Notes under the pieces: model-generated
Told to the model about the DNA's origin: nothing
Databases searched by the model: none
The model's input: the letters and a program-made list of their open reading frames with translations, nothing else
Made by a program: the position numbers and the translations under genes
Shown here: positions 4,181 to 7,820 of the stretch, piece after piece
Layout: every line of letters begins with the position of its first letter
Numbering within the stretch: position 1 is the first letter of the stretch
Assembly (NCBI GenBank): GCA_002420115.1
Contig: DIHK01000055.1
Location: 62,272 to 70,091 of the forward strand
DNA: 7,820 bases
Direction of reading: 5' to 3'
Source: Nitrospira sp. UBA5698
GTDB lineage: Bacteria > Nitrospirota > Nitrospiria > Nitrospirales > Nitrospiraceae

Positions 4181-6493
4181 TCAGTGCTTCTGGCTCATTT
4201 CAGGCAGCCCATAGGGGGGCAGAAAGGCGCGCCATTCCCGTGCGGAGCGGGGTAGGTATGCCTTAATATCGGTGAAGGGGTCGGTGATGAGTTTGACGAA
4301 CCAGATCATCGATGTCCGGAAATCATGCAGCCACGCCAAGTAGGCCACACGGCCCAGCACGACGACCAGCGTCAGCCCCCACCATTGCTGGGCGATCACC
4401 GGCCACCGCTCGAGAAACGCGGCAACCGTCCAGCTGCCCGCTGCCAACATGTTGGCCAAAGGAATCAAACAGTAGGCGGACACGATCATGGTTTTGTTGG
4501 GTGTGTTGAATCCGAGTAACAGTTCCTCCTTGTCGTGGCAGGGAGGTTCCACGAGGGCATGTCCGAACTGTCGAACGAACAAAGCTGCTAGGCTGGCGGT
4601 GACTGCGGTCGTAAGATCGGTAAAGATCAGAAAGTAGCAATAGATGAAGACGCTTGAACTGAGAAGGTGAAACAACTGATTCAGCGGGTGGCTATGGGAC
4701 GCCACATGATCGTCATGCTTTCGTCGCATGACCTCGATATAAAAGGTCTTGAGCGCTCGGGGTACTTGGATGATGCTGCCGATCATTTCCCATGCGAGCC
4801 GTGATTTCATGGCCTTTCTCCTCTCCGGTTGGTCGAGTCCTTCCAGCCACCATCCGTCCTGCTTCATGCGTGAGGCGGCGGCGATCAACTTCGCGTGCAA
4901 GTCGCTGTAATGTTCGGGGCCAAATGCCATGTTGCTGAGACAGCGGCCCGTGCCGACCCAACTCAGCGTCACGTCTTCGGCGCGCAGATAGTACTGGAGC
5001 AGCCAGTTGTACCGACCCGGCTGCAGAAACAAAATCGTCCAGACCGTCGTGAGATTCACGATACGGAGCGGGAGCGCACGTTCCACCAATTCTCGGTTGA
5101 CGGCGGCGGCCCATGCGGTGCATTGCTCGTTGGCCTCATGATAAAGCTGCGCAGTCCGGGAAGCGGTCACCCAGTGTAGGAATTCATTCATCGCGCCCAT
5201 GACATGTGGGTGTGCCGAAAAAGTGCCGATCACGTAGGCCAGTCGCATCGGGTGGTCCGGATCGAAGCGGCGCATGAGATCCGTCTTGCCGCAACAGACT
5301 CCGATCGGCATGCCACCCCCAACGGTTTTTCCATAGATCACCAGATCGGCCTGGACGCCGAAGTATTCCTGCGCACCCCCGGGCGCCAGACGGAAGCCTG
5401 AATACACCTCGTCAAAAATCAGCGGAATGTCGCAGGCGGTGCAGACCTCGCGGAGTTGTTGAAGCCATTGGGCGTAGGGTGCATGGGCGTCCTCGGTCTT
5501 TCGGATGTCGCTCGTCAAAAGGATCGCGTCGCTCGGCGGCGGCGAATTGGGGTGAAACGATTGAATCGGGTTGACGACGACACCGGCGATCTCATGTTTC
5601 AGTCGGCGAATGGCGTCAAGGGACGCAGGATGGAGATCCTTCAACGTGAGACAGTCACGAATGTCCCGTTCACTGCCGAGGCCGGGCTGCACGCCGTCCC
5701 ACCAGCCGTGATACGCCCCGGCAAAACACACGATCAGTTTGCGACGAGTGTTGAATCGGGCGAGCCGGATCGCAGCCATGACGGCTTCGGTACCGCTCAT
5801 GTGAAAGGAGACTTCGTCCAGTTTGGAGATGGCCTTGAGCTGTGCGATGTTGTCGGCGACGATCGGGTGCAGGGGCCCCAACACGGGCCCCAAATCTTTC
5901 ACGCGCTCCCAGCCCTTCTCCATCCATTCCTTATAGCGATCATAGCCCGCGACATTGACACCGTAGGAGCCGGTAATATCCAGCGACCAATGTCCGTCGA
6001 TGTCAAGCAGCTTCGGTCCTTCGGATGCGGTGACGACGGAGCAGAGATTGAATTTCTCCTGCATCAAGCGGGCGAAAGGAAAGGGCACCCGTCCGGCATC
6101 AGTAAACCGCAGATCCGAGAGTCCGCCGCGGATCTCATGGCTCCACACACCGGACTTCGGATAGCGTTTCTGAAAATATTCGGCCAGACGATCCAACGCG
6201 CGCTGACGTTGCGCTGCCGTATCGTCGTCGGCGCCGTCGGCTTTAAAAAATGTCTCGGCGCCGTAGGAGTTGGTTTTGACCCATGCGGAGAGCATGCGAG
6301 AGAAGATCGGGGTGAACGATCTGGCTCGCAGCGTCTGCAGTGTGCGCACGAGTCGCATGCCCACTGGGACGGCGAGGTAGGCGACCAGAAGAAGACCGAT
6401 CGCTGCTGCAATGTCGTGTCCCTGAAGTCGACAGTCTTGTAGCTCGCTTAAGCCGGCACATGCTCCCCATCTCAATACGGTGTCGCCCAACAT
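4181..6493 (-). CDS. Membrane-tethered class III PLP aminotransferase (GSA-AM-like) fused to a C-terminal Mpo1/DUF962-like membrane domain
   Basis: The 770-residue protein has three parts. Residues 1-63 hold two cysteines (C12, C21) and one membrane span (about 28-48). Residues about 110-560 are a class III aminotransferase resembling glutamate-1-semialdehyde aminomutase: SGTEA (233-237), FAGAYHGWWDG (257-267), FDEVYSGFR (360-368) with PLP-ring Asp361, YGKTVGGG with Schiff-base Lys389, and GTFSAHP (423-429). Residues about 600-735 form a membrane domain with about four hydrophobic segments and the motifs HPLNQLFH (602-609) and RQFGHALVE (641-649). These recall the HxxN...H and GHxxxE motifs of Mpo1/DUF962 dioxygenases; that match is tentative. 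True HemL is soluble and about 430 residues, so a haem role is unlikely. The domain order suggests amino transfer on a membrane-bound or aldehyde substrate. AAGGAGG lies 5 bases before the ATG. It is the last gene of a probable three-gene operon. No clear terminator follows. Confidence 0.85.
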   Translation of the reverse strand: MLGDTVLRWGACAGLSELQDCRLQGHDIAAAIGLLLVAYLAVPVGMRLVRTLQTLRARSFTPIFSRMLSAWVKTNSYGAETFFKADGADDDTAAQRQRALDRLAEYFQKRYPKSGVWSHEIRGGLSDLRFTDAGRVPFPFARLMQEKFNLCSVVTASEGPKLLDIDGHWSLDITGSYGVNVAGYDRYKEWMEKGWERVKDLGPVLGPLHPIVADNIAQLKAISKLDEVSFHMSGTEAVMAAIRLARFNTRRKLIVCFAGAYHGWWDGVQPGLGSERDIRDCLTLKDLHPASLDAIRRLKHEIAGVVVNPIQSFHPNSPPPSDAILLTSDIRKTEDAHAPYAQWLQQLREVCTACDIPLIFDEVYSGFRLAPGGAQEYFGVQADLVIYGKTVGGGMPIGVCCGKTDLMRRFDPDHPMRLAYVIGTFSAHPHVMGAMNEFLHWVTASRTAQLYHEANEQCTAWAAAVNRELVERALPLRIVNLTTVWTILFLQPGRYNWLLQYYLRAEDVTLSWVGTGRCLSNMAFGPEHYSDLHAKLIAAASRMKQDGWWLEGLDQPERRKAMKSRLAWEMIGSIIQVPRALKTFYIEVMRRKHDDHVASHSHPLNQLFHLLSSSVFIYCYFLIFTDLTTAVTASLAALFVRQFGHALVEPPCHDKEELLLGFNTPNKTMIVSAYCLIPLANMLAAGSWTVAAFLERWPVIAQQWWGLTLVVVLGRVAYLAWLHDFRTSMIWFVKLITDPFTDIKAYLPRSAREWRAFLPPYGLPEMSQKH

Positions 6494-6805
6494 TCGTTCC
6501 TCCTTCCGTCTATTGCCGGATCATTCTTAAGCGGCGGTACGATGGTCTGATGTCTCGATATGATCATCGACCGAATACTCGAGGTATGAGGCCACATGTT
6601 GTGGATCCATAGGGTGCATCGGCGTGAATGGGTCCATGGGCAGGTCCTGTAACGCCCGGCTCCATCTCAAGAACCACGAGAGGCCGGCATCAGCCACGAG
6701 AAAGAGTCCTACCAGGACGGAGAGGTCGCTCCACTGAAGCTCGCAGGTCTGACCAGTGGGGAGGCCTGCGCACGCGGCCCATCTCGAAACGGCGTCACTC
6801 AACAT
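6305..6805 (-). repeat. Duplicated 63-codon module at the start of two adjacent genes
   Basis: The first 63 codons of the 770-residue gene (6305-6493) and of the 92-residue gene (6617-6805) align without a gap; I count 29 identical residues. Shared positions include R8-W9, ACAGL (11-15), C21, LQ (23-24), GL (33-34), LVA (36-38), LQ (52-53) and FTP (60-62). DNA similarity is visible near the starts (for example CCCATCTC and CAACAT on the plus strand, offset by 312 bases). This is a local tandem duplication or the product of one. Confidence 0.75.
6527..6805 (-). CDS. Small membrane protein, free-standing copy of the aminotransferase N-terminal module
   Basis: This 92-residue protein begins MLSDAVSRWAACAGL and has one hydrophobic segment (about 28-48), preceded by two cysteines (C12, C21) and followed by a short acidic, His-containing tail with MDP repeats (MDPFTPMHPMDP, 57-68). 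Residues 1-63 match the start of the downstream 770-residue aminotransferase without gaps. After residue 63 the two diverge completely, so this is not a simple frameshifted copy of the long gene. AAGGGAGG (complement of 6810-6817) lies 4 bases before the ATG. The gene is 38 bases after the phosphoesterase stop and 33 bases before the aminotransferase start, fitting an operon. It may be a membrane partner pairing with the aminotransferase through like modules, or a truncated duplicate. No family is known to me. Confidence 0.72.
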   Translation of the reverse strand: MLSDAVSRWAACAGLPTGQTCELQWSDLSVLVGLFLVADAGLSWFLRWSRALQDLPMDPFTPMHPMDPQHVASYLEYSVDDHIETSDHRTAA

Positions 6806-6843
6806 GCTCCCTCCCTTCTCATCGGCCCGGTCCTGATCCGTCG

Positions 6844-7701
6844 CTACGCGAGATGACGATTGACCAAACTCACGACCAGCTCATCATCGGGACACAACGA
6901 CAGCCGCTCTCTGCCCGCTACGGCCGAGCGTTTCAGACTTGCCACCGTGTCTTCCCAACGCAACAACTCAAAACTTCCATCATGATGCTCCACAAGAGCG
7001 CTGCAGCTTTCCACCCAATCCCCGCAGTTGCAATACGTCACGTCGTTTAGTTTGGTGATTTCAGGGCGATGAATATGGCCGCAGATCACGCCGTCCACGC
7101 CGAGGCGCGCGGCCTCATACGCAACGACCGCCTCAAAATTGCTGATGAACTGAACGGCGTTCTTGACTCGATGCTTGAGAAACGCCGCGAGCGACCAGTA
7201 CGGCAGATCGGCCTTTCTTCTTGCCCAGTGAACAATATAATTGGCCTTGAGTAAGTAGTCATACAGCCTGGTGCCCAGCATCGCGATGGCTCTGGAGCTT
7301 CGCACCACGCTGTCGAACTTATCTCCATGGGTGACCAGGAACCGACGGCCATCCACGTTCGTGTGAATCGCTTCTTCCATGATGCGTACGTTCCCGAAGG
7401 TCATATCGTGATAATCCCGAAAGACCTCGTCATGGTTGCCCGGCACATAGACGACCGTGGTGCCGTGCTTGGCTTTGCCTAGAATCGTTCGTAGAACGTT
7501 ATTGTGCGACTGCGGCCAATACATCCGTTTCTTCATTTCCCAGATATCGATGATGTCGCCGACCAGGTAGAGGAATTTGCAGTCGACGGAGTGCAGGAAG
7601 TCGAGAAGGTGCTCGGCGCTGCAGCCACGGAACCCCAAGTGAACGTCGGAAATCCAGACCGTTCGATAGGAAAGGGGACGGCTGCGTTGGGGCTTATTCA
7701 C
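6844..7701 (-). CDS. Metallophosphoesterase, PlcP / UDP-2,3-diacylglucosamine diphosphatase (LpxH) superfamily
   Basis: A 285-residue calcineurin-like phosphoesterase with the full two-metal signature: SDVHLG (D19, H21), GDIID (D49), PGNHDE (N89, H90), THGDKFD (H125) and CGHIH (H209, H211). YWPQSHN (61-67) and GDWVESC near the end are typical of the longer LpxH relatives that include PlcP, the phospholipase C of Sinorhizobium that strips head groups from membrane phospholipids under phosphate starvation. Classical LpxH is about 240 residues; this length and these motifs fit PlcP better, but automatic annotation would probably say UDP-2,3-diacylglucosamine diphosphatase. No signal peptide; it should work at the inner face of the cytoplasmic membrane. 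The start is GTG with GGAG nine bases upstream. It is the first gene of the minus-strand operon with the small membrane protein and the aminotransferase fusion. The Agt-like glycosyltransferase at 1360 supports a lipid-remodelling role. No Pho box was found upstream. Confidence 0.9.
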   Translation of the reverse strand: MNKPQRSRPLSYRTVWISDVHLGFRGCSAEHLLDFLHSVDCKFLYLVGDIIDIWEMKKRMYWPQSHNNVLRTILGKAKHGTTVVYVPGNHDEVFRDYHDMTFGNVRIMEEAIHTNVDGRRFLVTHGDKFDSVVRSSRAIAMLGTRLYDYLLKANYIVHWARRKADLPYWSLAAFLKHRVKNAVQFISNFEAVVAYEAARLGVDGVICGHIHRPEITKLNDVTYCNCGDWVESCSALVEHHDGSFELLRWEDTVASLKRSAVAGRERLSLCPDDELVVSLVNRHLA

Positions 7702-7744
7702 CCACCAGGTCTCCGGTGAATCGATAAATACACGCGATCTTCAT
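7694..7744 (-). CDS. Possible 16-aa leader ORF overlapping the phosphoesterase start
   Basis: ATG at 7744 opens a 16-codon ORF (MKIACIYRFTGDLVGE) whose TAA stop lies just inside the phosphoesterase gene, overlapping its GTG start in another frame. There is no evident ribosome site. It could couple translation to the GTG start or be chance. Confidence 0.12.
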   Translation of the reverse strand: MKIACIYRFTGDLVGE

Positions 7745-7820
7745 AGGCTACAGCGTAGACGATGAGTGTTGCCGGACGGTTACATTCTCGGAAATTCTAG
7801 ATGACGAAATGATGGGATTA
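7745..7820 (-). other. Upstream region of the minus-strand operon
   Basis: This edge segment should hold the promoter of the phosphoesterase operon. I could not find a convincing -35/-10 pair, a Pho box (CTGTCAT direct repeats) or a clear operator in it. The promoter may lie beyond the window. Confidence 0.3.

Noticed and set aside
5456..6442. Long plus-strand ORF (328 codons) opposite the aminotransferase gene
   Set aside because: It is antisense to a frame with every class III aminotransferase motif, lacks a ribosome site and has no domain. Long shadow frames are common in GC-rich genes.
4181..6493. Annotation as the haem-pathway enzyme HemL
   Set aside because: HemL is a soluble protein of about 430 residues; this one is 770 with membrane domains at both ends and sits in a lipid-type operon.

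Overview
The window looks like chromosomal DNA from a GC-rich Gram-negative-type bacterium. My best guess is Nitrospira or a close relative. The basis is the lipobox and signal-peptide proteins, the LpxH/PlcP-type phosphoesterase, and an intergenic repeat (3870-4074) whose wording I remember as common in Nitrospira genomes. That attribution is from memory and was not checked by a search. There are no rRNA, tRNA, CRISPR, transposase or phage genes.

Layout, left to right. A 27-residue membrane-protein ORF (10-93, minus) sits below a 30-bp inverted repeat. A long stretch with no convincing gene follows, ending in a strong 16-bp stem-loop (657-696). Just after it, on the plus strand, comes a small lipoprotein with a C-terminal HELHH motif (727-1092). 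Next is a GT4 glycosyltransferase (1360-2379) behind a good sigma70-like promoter, then a secreted HAF-repeat protein (2622-3743). A noncoding stretch holds a 205-bp repeat with inverted termini. The right half is a minus-strand block read from 7701 down to 4181. It holds a metallophosphoesterase of the LpxH/PlcP type (6844-7701), a 92-residue membrane protein (6527-6805), and a 770-residue fusion of a class III PLP aminotransferase with membrane segments at both ends (4181-6493). The gaps of 38 and 33 bases and the strong Shine-Dalgarno sites point to one operon.

How the genes may work together. The phosphoesterase resembles PlcP, the phospholipase C of phosphate-starvation lipid remodelling. 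The glycosyltransferase resembles the GT4 enzymes (Agt type) that glycosylate the diacylglycerol PlcP releases. Between them lies an unusual membrane-tethered aminotransferase whose C-terminal segment has Mpo1/DUF962-like histidine motifs (HPxNxxxH and GHxxxE). Its N-terminal 63 residues are copied, without gaps, in the small upstream protein. The most interesting reading is an undescribed lipid-modifying membrane system: phospholipid head-group removal, aminotransfer on a membrane-bound substrate, and glycolipid formation. The gene calls are well supported. The shared pathway is inference.
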